Below are positions 7,561-14,287 of a DNA stretch of 14,438 nt, piece by piece (positions within the stretch are counted from its first letter, which is position 1; the number at the start of each line of letters is the position of its first letter). The stretch is taken from contig SLFB01000156.1 in NCBI GenBank assembly GCA_007124475.1, forward strand, positions 1 to 14,438, read 5' to 3'. The DNA comes from Vibrio sp. Lineage in GTDB: Bacteria; Pseudomonadota; Gammaproteobacteria; Enterobacterales; Vibrionaceae. Under the pieces are notes generated by a model, which did not search any database, was not told the origin of the DNA, and was given only the letters and a program-made list of their open reading frames with translations. The position numbers and the translations under genes were made by a program.

Positions 7561-7602
7561 CTCACTTGCCGCCTACCTGCAACTCCAAGTTGTTTGGGTA
7601 TA
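7561..7602 (+). repeat. Truncated ERIC element (one arm only)
   Basis: About 42 bp match the right arms of the two longer ERIC copies at 10539-10668 and 12453-12579, almost base for base: CTCACTTGCCGCC, then ACCTGCAACTCC, then a TTTGGGTATA end. The other arm, expected about 85 bp to the left with a TATACCC end, is not recognisable. The fragment lies in the same orientation as the other two copies and 73 bp upstream of the PHP gene start. Confidence 0.85.
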
Positions 7603-7675
7603 ACATAGGCTTGCGATTGGTAAGCTAACAATAGGCCTGATAGACTATACTCTTGCAAAAATAAGGGAGTTAGTT

Positions 7676-8425
7676 ATGCAGCTTGCCGTCGATACTCATA
7701 CCCATACTTACGCCAGTGGTCACGCCTACAGTACCTTGATTGAAAATGCTCAAGCAGCGCAGCAAAAAGGGCTAAAAATGTTTTGTACCACAGATCATGC
7801 TCCATCCATGCCGGGTGCTCCTCATTACTGGTTTTTTGCTAATCAACGTATCCTGCCGCGTTTTTTACATGATGTGGCGATATTACGCGGTGTTGAGGCC
7901 AATATTCTTAATCCTCAGGGTGAGGTGGATCTGCATCTTTCCGTCGATCAAAACCTCGATTGGGTGATCGCCAGCTTTCATGAGCCCGTATTTAGGCCTA
8001 GTGATAAGGCAACCCATACTGCAGCGTTAATCAATACCATAAAAAGTGGGCGCGTGGATGCCTTGGGCCATTTGGGGAATCCGAATTTTGATTTTGATTT
8101 CGCTGAGGTGGCGGCTTGCGCTGCTGAATATCATGTGGCGATAGAAATTAATAACAGTACCTTAAAAGGTCACAGCCGAGTGGGCAGTGTCGAACGTTGT
8201 CATCAAATTGCTGAACAAGCCAAAAAATACGGTGCTTGGTTGACCACAGGCAGTGACGCCCATTTTTGTCATGATGTCGGTAATCTAGCATTAGTGAGTG
8301 AGTTACTAGATTGTCTAGCGATAGATAGCGCTAAAGTGATTACGCATACCCCAGGACAATTTTTAGATTTTTTAGCCCTACGAGGACGTGAGCGGATCAA
8401 CGAGTATCACGAGCATTTTTGTTGA
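7676..8425 (+). CDS. YcdX-like PHP-domain metal-dependent phosphatase/hydrolase
   Basis: A cytosolic trinuclear-metal hydrolase of the PHP superfamily, closest by eye to E. coli YcdX; the natural substrate of that group is not firmly known. The 249 residues keep the metal ligands of YcdX at nearly the same positions: Asp6-x-His8-x-His10 and His16 (VDTHTHTYASGHAY), Asp40-His41 (TTDHAPSM), Glu74 (RGVEANI), His102 (SFHEPVF), His132 (GHLGNP) and Asp194-x-His196 (GSDAH). The EINNS block at 157-161 is also diagnostic. The start has AGGGAG 6 nt before the ATG. It is divergent from the HD-GYP gene, and the next gene, for cytochrome b562, begins 206 bp downstream on the same strand with its own promoter-like sequence. 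Family is secure; the reaction is not. Confidence 0.93.
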   Translation: MQLAVDTHTHTYASGHAYSTLIENAQAAQQKGLKMFCTTDHAPSMPGAPHYWFFANQRILPRFLHDVAILRGVEANILNPQGEVDLHLSVDQNLDWVIASFHEPVFRPSDKATHTAALINTIKSGRVDALGHLGNPNFDFDFAEVAACAAEYHVAIEINNSTLKGHSRVGSVERCHQIAEQAKKYGAWLTTGSDAHFCHDVGNLALVSELLDCLAIDSAKVITHTPGQFLDFLALRGRERINEYHEHFC

Positions 8426-8537
8426 TGATGTTCAGAGGTTAATGATTGCAGGATAATACCGCTTGCGCTTTGTTTTACACTATTGTTATGACTTGGAGTT
8501 ATGTTAGCGGTAGCTTCAAGTCGTTAGGGTTTGTTTT

Positions 8538-8566
8538 TTGAACAAAATTTAACCGCGAAAGATAAG
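8538..8566 (+). promoter_or_regulatory. Candidate promoter for the cytochrome b562 gene
   Basis: TTGAAC (8538-8543) is separated by 17 bp from GATAAG (8561-8566); each matches four of six consensus bases. The predicted start near 8573 gives a leader of about 60 nt, with AAGGA at 8620-8624, 7 nt before the ATG. No clear terminator of the PHP gene was found between 8426 and 8537, so readthrough from that gene is not excluded. Confidence 0.35.
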
Positions 8567-8631
8567 CAGACCCTAGGTATAGCATACAAAAATAAAGGCA
8601 ATAACAGGGAAAACAATAAGGAAGCAAGTCA

Positions 8632-9003
8632 ATGAAAAAAAGTATTATCAAATCTAATGTGCTGTTAATCGTAGGATTACTGTTGAGTAGTCAAGTATGG
8701 GCCGCGGATGTCGATTTGCGCCAAGTGATGCGTGAGATGAGAGCCGAGTTCTCTCAAGCAGTGAGAGCGCAAACGGTACAAGAGATGCAGATCCCAGTGA
8801 CAAAGTTAACTGAGCTGGTAAATAAAGCTCAGCAGGGTCAATACTCTCCACGCCGTCATGACGTTTATCAAGAGGGATTTGTTAAGTTGGCTACGGTATT
8901 GGATCGATTAAATGATGAATTGGATAGTGGTCAATTAGAGCAGGCTAAGCTGAGCTTAAGAGAAATTGATCAATTGCGTATGGAATATCATCGTCGGCGT
9001 TAA
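8632..9003 (+). CDS. cybC: Periplasmic cytochrome b562 family protein
   Basis: A small exported four-helix-bundle haem protein whose physiological partner is unknown even in E. coli. The 123 residues begin with a clear signal peptide: MKKS, an apolar core (about 8-20), and SSQVWA before the predicted cleavage at Ala24/Ala25. The mature protein of about 99 residues is mostly helical and ends EYHRRR, where the His corresponds to the C-terminal axial ligand of E. coli cytochrome b562 (its AYHQKYR end). The N-terminal ligand should be a Met in the first helix; VMREMRAEF offers two candidates, Met33 or Met36 of the precursor. No CXXCH is present, so haem would be b-type and non-covalent. Length fits the family (128 in E. 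coli). It ends 74 bp before the stop of the convergent LysR gene. The symbol is by family resemblance. Confidence 0.8.
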   Translation: MKKSIIKSNVLLIVGLLLSSQVWAADVDLRQVMREMRAEFSQAVRAQTVQEMQIPVTKLTELVNKAQQGQYSPRRHDVYQEGFVKLATVLDRLNDELDSGQLEQAKLSLREIDQLRMEYHRRR

Positions 9004-9041
9004 GACGTTAATCAGAAAGATTAAAAATCTCAATAACCTCA

Positions 9042-9080
9042 ATAACCTCAACTCAAGCCACGTGCTTGGGTTGAGGTTAT
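9042..9080. terminator. Shared inverted repeat between cytochrome b562 and LysR genes
   Basis: Arms at 9042-9058 (core AACCTCAACTCAAGC) and 9064-9080 (core GCTTGGGTTGAGGTT) pair over 17 bp with one C/G-to-T-type mismatch and a 5-nt CACGT loop. The LysR stop codon (9077-9079) lies inside the right arm. Neither strand has a strong T-tract immediately after the stem, although ATTTTTAATC follows about 20 nt further on the minus strand. It is positioned to stop both convergent transcripts. A short extra dyad, TTAATC-AGAAA-GATTAA, lies at 9008-9024. Confidence 0.55.
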
Positions 9081-10012
9081 CTGCTGGTCGGCATGGTTAA
9101 TTTAGGCTTTAAATAGGTTAAGACAAAGTCGATAAACACCCGTAATCGCGCCGGCATGTATTTGGTTTGCGCATATTGCATGGCAATCGCTCCGTGGTAG
9201 TTACTTTTTATCGTCCAGTTTTGTAGTAGCTGTACTACTTTCCCCTCAGCGATGGCATCTTGGATCACAAAATCGTGGAAGATACCTATCCCCAAGCCAC
9301 TTTTTACTGCATTTAAGCGAATTTGCGATTGATTCACCGCGTAGCGGCCACTGACCGCGACGGTATGAAACTCATCGTCTTTGAGAAAATCCCAAATATG
9401 GTCTCGTTCGGTTTCAGCCAGATAAAGGCAGTCATGTTGAACCAATTCTGTGGGGTGAGCTGGTATTCCTCGTTGCTGTAAGTAATCAGGGCTAGCGCAT
9501 AGCACTAAGTTAGTTTTACACAGTTCACGCAGCACTAAATTTTCATCGGGCTTATCAGTCAGTTTAAAAGCAATATCAATATTATGCCGGAATAGATCAA
9601 TTTCCCCATCAGCAGCGCGTAATTTCAATTGAATATGCGGGTATTGCTTAAGAAACGGTAAGACAAAAGGTTGTAACACCGAATGCAAAAAAGCTTCAGG
9701 AGCAGCCACCGTAATAGCACCAGATGGCTCACTGTGATCGGCATCAGACAAATCAACCGCTTGTTGCGCTGCATTGATCATCACCAAGCATTGGTCAAAA
9801 ATACGTTGCCCAGCCTGAGTAATCGCTAATTTTCGAGTTGAACGCTCAAGCAGTTTTACATTAAGGGCTAATTCTAACCGTGTGATCAGTTTGCTTAATG
9901 CTGAGGGAGTAACACCAAGCTTGTGAGCAGCAGCCGTGAAACTACCTTCGTTGACGATCAAAATAAAAGTCGCTAGATCGGGCAATAGATTAATCAGTTT
10001 AGTATTCAGCAT
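9077..10012 (-). CDS. LysR-type transcriptional regulator, CrgA-like subgroup
   Basis: A full-length (311 aa) DNA-binding regulator. The winged helix-turn-helix lies at the N terminus: FILIVNEGSFTAAAHKLGVT followed by PSALSKLITRLE (about 16-47) and LLERSTRKLAITQAGQ (54-69). The effector-binding domain follows from about 98 (GAITVAAPEAFL), with DIAFKLTDKPDENLVLREL and GLGIGIFHDF typical of the CrgA-type group, which often controls oxidoreductase or stress genes. I use the ATG at 10012; a GTG at 10021 would add three residues, and neither has a convincing ribosome binding site. The upstream region (10013-10158) has a perfect short dyad ACCCAA-GTA-TTGGGT (10085-10099), a possible autoregulatory site. 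No gene is divergent from it, so the usual guess at its target is not available here. Confidence 0.9.
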   Translation of the reverse strand: MLNTKLINLLPDLATFILIVNEGSFTAAAHKLGVTPSALSKLITRLELALNVKLLERSTRKLAITQAGQRIFDQCLVMINAAQQAVDLSDADHSEPSGAITVAAPEAFLHSVLQPFVLPFLKQYPHIQLKLRAADGEIDLFRHNIDIAFKLTDKPDENLVLRELCKTNLVLCASPDYLQQRGIPAHPTELVQHDCLYLAETERDHIWDFLKDDEFHTVAVSGRYAVNQSQIRLNAVKSGLGIGIFHDFVIQDAIAEGKVVQLLQNWTIKSNYHGAIAMQYAQTKYMPARLRVFIDFVLTYLKPKLTMPTSR

Positions 10013-10084
10013 AAGACGCACTTGCTAAGTTGAAATAAAATTCAGCCCGAAAGGTCAACAGCCTCTAGCAATAGAGAGGTATTA

Positions 10085-10099
10085 ACCCAAGTATTGGGT
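10085..10099. promoter_or_regulatory. Perfect short dyad upstream of the LysR gene
   Basis: ACCCAA-GTA-TTGGGT lies 73 bp before the LysR ATG and 60 bp past the stop of the I9-like gene. The spacing (half-sites around a short centre) suits a LysR or other dimeric regulator. A nearby second imperfect dyad around 10062-10079 (CCTCT/AGAGG) is also present. There is no T-tract on either side, so it is not a good intrinsic terminator. Operator role is inferred. Confidence 0.3.
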
Positions 10100-10158
10100 G
10101 AGTGTCAGTATGGCGCTTTAAAATATCGCATCCATTATCATATCACTTTCTTGTTGTT

Positions 10159-10488
10159 TTAGGGCATAGATGGCGGAAGCAGAGAGTACTGTGGCACAGG
10201 TTCAATGTACTCTATCATGACGTTATCATGGAGTGATTGAATAATCGATGCTTTTCCCTCAACCAGCAGAACCTCCTGGTCGGAAAAAATATCAATCAGT
10301 GATAGGGCTAAGTGGTCGACTAATTCAATGACCTGAGTTTGTTTTCCAGGATAGTATTTAATATAAAAATGGTTTGCTTGTTGACTCACGGTCATGTCGA
10401 CCTCTTTATTGTCCAAGTAAGTCTGTGTGTGCGCTATCGTAGGCCATAGCAGTAAACTGGTGATGATAATTAATAATGGATTAAACAT
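10159..10488 (-). CDS. Exported stand-alone subtilase-propeptide-like (inhibitor I9 type) protein, 109 aa
   Basis: A short exported protein, candidate inhibitor or folding helper of the neighbouring subtilase. Residues 1-22 form a signal peptide (apolar IIITSLLLWPTIA, then HTQ). The rest follows the layout of a subtilase propeptide: a first strand HFYIKYYPG (40-48), a helix region (about 50-65), a middle strand DIFSDQEVLLVEG (66-78), a second helix KASIIQSLHDN (79-89) and the closing strand VMIEYIEPVPQYSLL (90-104). That last block parallels DVEYVEIDPPRFLM in the propeptide of the protease encoded just upstream. The ribosome binding site AAGGGG is 7 nt before ATG. It has the same strand as the protease, 255 bp downstream, with an ERIC element between. 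Free-standing I9 proteins are known from yeast and fungi. The assignment is by eye and could be wrong; the export signal and the real-gene call are firmer. Confidence 0.7.
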   Translation of the reverse strand: MFNPLLIIITSLLLWPTIAHTQTYLDNKEVDMTVSQQANHFYIKYYPGKQTQVIELVDHLALSLIDIFSDQEVLLVEGKASIIQSLHDNVMIEYIEPVPQYSLLPPSMP

Positions 10489-10538
10489 ATAATGCCCCTT
10501 TGATCGTTATTGAAATATACCTTTGATGATGACAATGC

Positions 10539-10668
10539 CTTACCCTATTGCGATTTGAAGCCGCAAGGATATTGGTTAGGTGGGTTCACCCCAATCACAT
10601 CATTTGTCGATGCTCATGGAGATGAACTCACTTGCCGCCTACCTGCAACTCCAAGTGGTTTGGGTATA
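10539..10668 (+). repeat. ERIC-family imperfect palindrome, degenerate copy
   Basis: A 130-bp copy between the protease gene and the I9-like gene. The right arm (10628-10668) is well kept: TCACTTGCCGCC, ACCTGCAACTCC and TTTGGGTATA. The left arm (CTTACCC, then GATTTGAAGCCGC at 10552-10564) is decayed but alignable with the copy at 12453-12579. The centre keeps a GATGCTCATGG block. Same orientation as the other copies. Confidence 0.85.
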
Positions 10669-10743
10669 ATTCCAGTGATTTGGATATAGAGTCTGCTCTA
10701 AGGCATTGTGTTGTCTCACCGTTAGTGACTTAATAATGACAGG

Positions 10744-12417
10744 TTATCCTCGAGGGCCATTACATCCAGCATCTAAGTATTGTTTCGCGGCTAATGCATT
10801 CACCAGACCAAATCCTGTACGATTATCTCGGCCGAGTACATCTAAATCCAGCGCGGTTTGGGTTAATGCGCGACGAATCTGTTGCGCTGAGCATTGTGGG
10901 TGATAACTCCATACTAAGCCTGCAACCCCAGAAACATGCGGAGTAGCCATCGAAGTACCGTTATAGTATTGATAGTCAGCGCCAGTATTGGTTGAAACCG
11001 TGATGATTTGCCCCTGGATGGCTGCTAGTTCAAGACCGACGTTTCGATCCACCGTGACTGAAAGGAGTGGGTTAGTATCAAATTGGTCGATAACGAATGG
11101 ATTTTGTAAACCAGGACGTTGTGAATTACTGTAAACAATCGCCGCTAAAGCGCCAGCATGGTTACAGGCTGCAACGGCATTAATTTCCGGACGAACGGAT
11201 GGCGTTTCATTACCAATGCGTTCAGTGAGACAAATTTTGCCACGCATATCGCCACATTGATAGCGACCAGAACTCGTATTACACAGCGCTAATGGTGCCG
11301 TATATTGACCTGCAATGGGTGCCGATTCAAAACCAAAGCCATTATTATTTAAGCGATTATGTGGTACGACACCTCGATTGAAATAATCATGTTCTTGGGT
11401 GACGATATTCGATAATACCCCTTCACCAACGGTTACAGTAGAAAGTACCGCAACCCCTGGCGCTGAAATTTCAACTTGGTTGGTGGCTTGAGAGAACGAA
11501 GCATGATCGTAATTGCTATCGACAGCAGCCACTGACATCACGGAATTATAAGAGGCGGGATAACTGTGAGCGGTATTGCCTGAGTTACCCGCCGCCGCAA
11601 TCATTAATACACCTTGTTGATAGAGTCGATCAATAGCATTACGCTCCGTTCGGCTAGCCTGACTGCCACCTAAACTCATATTAACGATGTTGGCACCATT
11701 GTCGGCACAGGTTTGGATGGCCCTGACTAAACTTGATGAATATCCCCAACCTGACTCATTGAATACTTTGACAATATGTAAGTTCACATTTTGATTAGGC
11801 AGTATCCCTTTGATCCCCTCATTATTAGCAATGGCAGCGATGGTACCTGCTACATGGGTACCATGGGCATTATTATTTCCCGGAATGTACCATTGCCCAG
11901 TTCCTCGATCGTTCGACCCAGTGACTCGGTTACCACTTAGGTCGTTATGAGCGAGGTCGTAACCAGAATCAATAATACAAATGGTTTGGTTACCAGCTTG
12001 ATAGTCATTCAATTGATCGGCATTAACAGCAACATAGCCCCAAGGAGTGTTTTCTGTATGACTCATTAAAAAGCGTGGCGGGTCGATTTCTACGTATTCT
12101 ACATCCGGACGAAGCCGTAAGTGTTGTGCACGTTCCGCTGCTAGCTCTACCGTATAAATAGAGTCGTGACCAAGTTGTTGAACATCTGTGGCTTGTGCAT
12201 TTGATAATAGTGCTTGTTGCCCAAGTCGTGGCCCCCAGAATGGATTATGAGCCATAGAAAAAGGTTGATTATCTTGCTTGAATTTTACTAAGTAACGAGT
12301 CGGAATTTCTGTTTCGTTGATATTATTTAGCGGATTTGCAATCGCAGTGATAGGACTTAATGCGATAACCAAACTGCCTAGCTTTGCATAACGTTTTAAT
12401 TGAGTTGTGTTTACCAT
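10744..12417 (-). CDS. Secreted subtilisin-like serine protease (S8) with I9-type propeptide and inserted PA-like domain
   Basis: An extracellular protease, 557 residues. The signal peptide is about 1-27 (apolar LGSLVIALSPITAIA). The propeptide is about 38-117, from TRYLVKFKQ to VEYVEIDPPRFLM. The catalytic triad is Asp150 (CIIDSGYDLAHNDL), His185 (NNNAHGTHVAGT) and Ser489 (NGTSMATPHVSG), with the oxyanion Asn278 in AAAGNSGN. Between the Asn and Ser blocks about 145 residues (roughly 330-475) are inserted; they look like a PA domain (GQYTAPLALCN, GKICLTERIG, GALAAIVYSNS). Six cysteines in the insert and C-terminal part suggest disulfides suited to a periplasmic or extracellular enzyme. The ribosome binding site is AGGGA, 8 nt before ATG. 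It resembles S8 proteases of Vibrio, Shewanella and other marine bacteria; the alkaline proteases VapK/VapT of V. metschnikovii would be natural comparators. The gene lies between two ERIC copies and is divergent from tlh. Confidence 0.95.
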   Translation of the reverse strand: MVNTTQLKRYAKLGSLVIALSPITAIANPLNNINETEIPTRYLVKFKQDNQPFSMAHNPFWGPRLGQQALLSNAQATDVQQLGHDSIYTVELAAERAQHLRLRPDVEYVEIDPPRFLMSHTENTPWGYVAVNADQLNDYQAGNQTICIIDSGYDLAHNDLSGNRVTGSNDRGTGQWYIPGNNNAHGTHVAGTIAAIANNEGIKGILPNQNVNLHIVKVFNESGWGYSSSLVRAIQTCADNGANIVNMSLGGSQASRTERNAIDRLYQQGVLMIAAAGNSGNTAHSYPASYNSVMSVAAVDSNYDHASFSQATNQVEISAPGVAVLSTVTVGEGVLSNIVTQEHDYFNRGVVPHNRLNNNGFGFESAPIAGQYTAPLALCNTSSGRYQCGDMRGKICLTERIGNETPSVRPEINAVAACNHAGALAAIVYSNSQRPGLQNPFVIDQFDTNPLLSVTVDRNVGLELAAIQGQIITVSTNTGADYQYYNGTSMATPHVSGVAGLVWSYHPQCSAQQIRRALTQTALDLDVLGRDNRTGFGLVNALAAKQYLDAGCNGPRG

Positions 12418-12966
12418 TTATTTATCCCTATTATTTAAACTTCACTGTGCTCTATACCCTTCCGACTTGAAGCTGCAGGCGCGTTGGCTACGTTCGTTTG
12501 CCCCTATGACATAGTCTATCTATGCTCATGGGGGCGCGTTCACTTGCCGCCTACCTGCAACTCCAAGTTGGTGGGTATACCTAACTCACCCTTTAATACA
12601 CGAGTAAAAAAGATGATGTAGATCAGGAAATATATAAATAGCGGATATTTGAAGTTAATTGTTACACTTTGTCGTTAATTTGACTTAATCACTTAAAATA
12701 AACACAAAAAGTAAACATGAGTGTAAAGCTTATAGAGTTAATACAGTGAGTTAATGATTTTTTTGACAATAGTGGAAAGGGTGAGCAGTGCGACAATATT
12801 ATGACGATTACATGAGAACTTGAACTTAGTGCCAGTTTTTTATTTTATTTGTGTCGCATTTTTTGCAACTGGTCTAACATGTTCATTGATTTTATGAATG
12901 TGTCTGGCTGCCGCTGTTGCAAGTAACAAGGATATATTCAGCTGATTAATGACAGAGTAGGTGAAT
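12418..12966. other. Divergent intergenic region between protease and tlh, about 550 bp
   Basis: Holds a full ERIC element (12453-12579) close to the protease start, then about 380 bp of AT-rich sequence before tlh. Within this are TTGACA at 12763-12768 without a good -10 at normal spacing, and an imperfect inverted repeat ACATGTTCAT/ATGAATGTGT (12877-12886 and 12894-12903, two mismatches) about 63 bp before the tlh ATG. The long leader suggests regulated expression, but no promoter stands out and no convincing small gene was found. Confidence 0.55.
12453..12579 (+). repeat. ERIC-family imperfect palindrome, full-length copy (127 bp)
   Basis: Exactly 127 bp, bounded by TATACCC (12453-12459) and GGGTATA (12573-12579). 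Read on the minus strand it has the layout I know for ERIC: an arm with GAGTTGCAGGTAGGCGGCAA, a central stem whose halves hold CCCCCATGAGCATAG and CTATGTCATAGGGG, and a second arm with AGCCAACGCGCCTGCAGCTT. It ends 36 bp before the protease start codon, so the protease leader or promoter borders or includes it. Transcribed, it would form a long hairpin. Confidence 0.92.
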
Positions 12967-14223
12967 ATGAATTTTTGGTCCTTTCTTCTTAGTATAACCT
13001 TACCTATGGGGGTAGGCGTTGCTCACGCACAGCCCGATACGGATTTTCAATCGGCTGAGCCTTATGTCTCTTCTGCGCCAATGGGGCGACAAACTTATAC
13101 TTACGTGCGTTGTTGGTATCGCACCAGCCACAGTACGGATGATCCAGCGACAGATTGGCAGTGGGCGAGAAACTCGGATGGTAGCTATTTTACTTTGCAA
13201 GGATACTGGTGGAGCTCGGTAAGACTAAAAAATATGTTTTACACTCAAACCTCGCAAAATGTTATTCGTCAGCGCTGCGAACACACTTTAAGCATTAATC
13301 ATGATAATGCGGATATTACTTTTTATGCGGCGGATAATCGTTTCTCATTAAACCATACGATTTGGTCGAATGATCCTGTCATGCAGGCTAATCAAATCAA
13401 CAAGATTGTCGCGTTTGGTGACAGCTTGTCCGATACCGGTAATATTTTTAATGCCGCGCAGTGGCGTTTTCCTAATCCCAATAGTTGGTTTTTGGGGCAT
13501 TTTTCTAACGGTTTGGTATGGACTGAGTACTTAGCTAAACAGAAAAACTTACCGATATATAACTGGGCGGTTGGTGGCGCTGCTGGGGCGAATCAATATG
13601 TGGTGTTAACTGGTGTTACAGGCCAAGTGAACTCTTATTTACAGTGCATGGGTAAAGCGCAAAACTATCGTCCACAGAATACTTTGTACACTTTGGTCTT
13701 CGGTTTGAATGATTTTATGAATTATAACCGTGAGGTTGCTGAGGTGGCGGCTGATTTTGAAACGGCATTACAGCGTTTAACGCAAGCTGGCGCGCAAAAT
13801 ATTTTAATGATGACGCTACCGGATGTGACTAAAGCACCACAGTTTACCTACTCAACTCAAGCGGAAATCGACTTGATTCAAGGTAAAATCAATGCGTTGA
13901 ACATCAAGTTAAAACAGTTGACAGCGCAATATATTTTACAAGGCTATGCCATTCATCTATTTGATACTTATGAGTTATTTGATTCAATGGTGGCTGAGCC
14001 AGAAAAGCATGGCTTTGCTAATGCCAGTGAACCTTGTTTGAATCTCACCCGTTCTTCTGCGGCGGATTACTTGTACCGTCATCCTATTACCAATACTTGT
14101 GCCCGTTATGGTGCAGATAAATTTGTATTTTGGGATGTTACCCATCCAACCACGGCAACTCATCGCTATATTTCACAAACGCTGTTAGCGCCGGGTAATG
14201 GATTACAATATTTTAATTTTTAA
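12967..14223 (+). CDS. tlh: Thermolabile hemolysin / lecithin-dependent hemolysin (GDSL phospholipase, secreted)
   Basis: A secreted GDSL/SGNH phospholipase A2/lysophospholipase that acts on phosphatidylcholine and so lyses cells in the presence of lecithin. The ATG at 12967 gives 418 residues, the length of the V. parahaemolyticus protein as I remember it, and has AGGTG just upstream; the GTG at 12961 would add two residues. Signal peptide about 1-22 (LPMGVGVAHAQ). The N-terminal domain (about 40-145) contains TYTYVRCWYRTS and GYWWSSV, both hallmarks of this family. The catalytic domain shows block I AFGDSLSDTGN (Ser153), GGAAGANQ (block II), FGLNDFMNYN (block III, Asn248) and FWDVTHPTTATH (Asp390, His393), all in the same positions as in V. 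parahaemolyticus. Divergent from the protease gene, followed by a strong terminator. It is probably exported by the type II secretion system, which is inference. Confidence 0.97.
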   Translation: MNFWSFLLSITLPMGVGVAHAQPDTDFQSAEPYVSSAPMGRQTYTYVRCWYRTSHSTDDPATDWQWARNSDGSYFTLQGYWWSSVRLKNMFYTQTSQNVIRQRCEHTLSINHDNADITFYAADNRFSLNHTIWSNDPVMQANQINKIVAFGDSLSDTGNIFNAAQWRFPNPNSWFLGHFSNGLVWTEYLAKQKNLPIYNWAVGGAAGANQYVVLTGVTGQVNSYLQCMGKAQNYRPQNTLYTLVFGLNDFMNYNREVAEVAADFETALQRLTQAGAQNILMMTLPDVTKAPQFTYSTQAEIDLIQGKINALNIKLKQLTAQYILQGYAIHLFDTYELFDSMVAEPEKHGFANASEPCLNLTRSSAADYLYRHPITNTCARYGADKFVFWDVTHPTTATHRYISQTLLAPGNGLQYFNF

Positions 14224-14253
14224 TATTATCTATCATTATCGCTGAGCCGATGT

Positions 14254-14287
14254 AGCCTGAAGATCGTTTGTGTCTTCAGGCTTTTTT
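14254..14287 (+). terminator. Intrinsic terminator of tlh
   Basis: AGCCTGAAGA (14254-14263) and TCTTCAGGCT (14273-14282) form a perfect 10-bp stem with a 9-nt loop, followed directly by TTTTT on the plus strand. It begins 31 nt after the tlh stop codon, a textbook Rho-independent terminator. Confidence 0.95.

Larger units (their letters stand above)
7351..7675. other. Divergent intergenic region, 325 bp
   Basis: Separates the HD-GYP gene (minus) from the PHP gene (plus). It holds the HD-GYP promoter (7380-7408), a truncated ERIC arm (7561-7602) and a -10-like hexamer TATACT at 7646-7651, about 25 bp before the PHP ATG. That hexamer has no good -35 at normal spacing (CTAACA at 7625-7630 gives a 15-bp spacer). 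No small reading frame with a ribosome binding site is apparent between 7409 and 7560. Confidence 0.6.

Noticed and set aside
7561..12579. Three recurring blocks of about 40 bp considered as CRISPR or phage attachment repeats
   Set aside because: They are thousands of bases apart, are arms of a 127-bp palindrome with TATACCC/GGGTATA ends, and fit the ERIC family. No spacers, Cas genes or integrase are present.
12763..12768. Perfect TTGACA considered as the tlh -35 element
   Set aside because: The bases 16-18 bp further on (around CAGTGC) do not resemble a -10 box, so I did not call a promoter.
12896..12928. Ten-codon frame encoding MNVSGCRCCK upstream of tlh, with a tempting Cys-rich leader-peptide look
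   Set aside because: No ribosome binding site (TTGATTTT precedes it), no terminator/antiterminator pair between it and tlh, and tlh is not an amino-acid biosynthesis gene. Ten codons can occur by chance.
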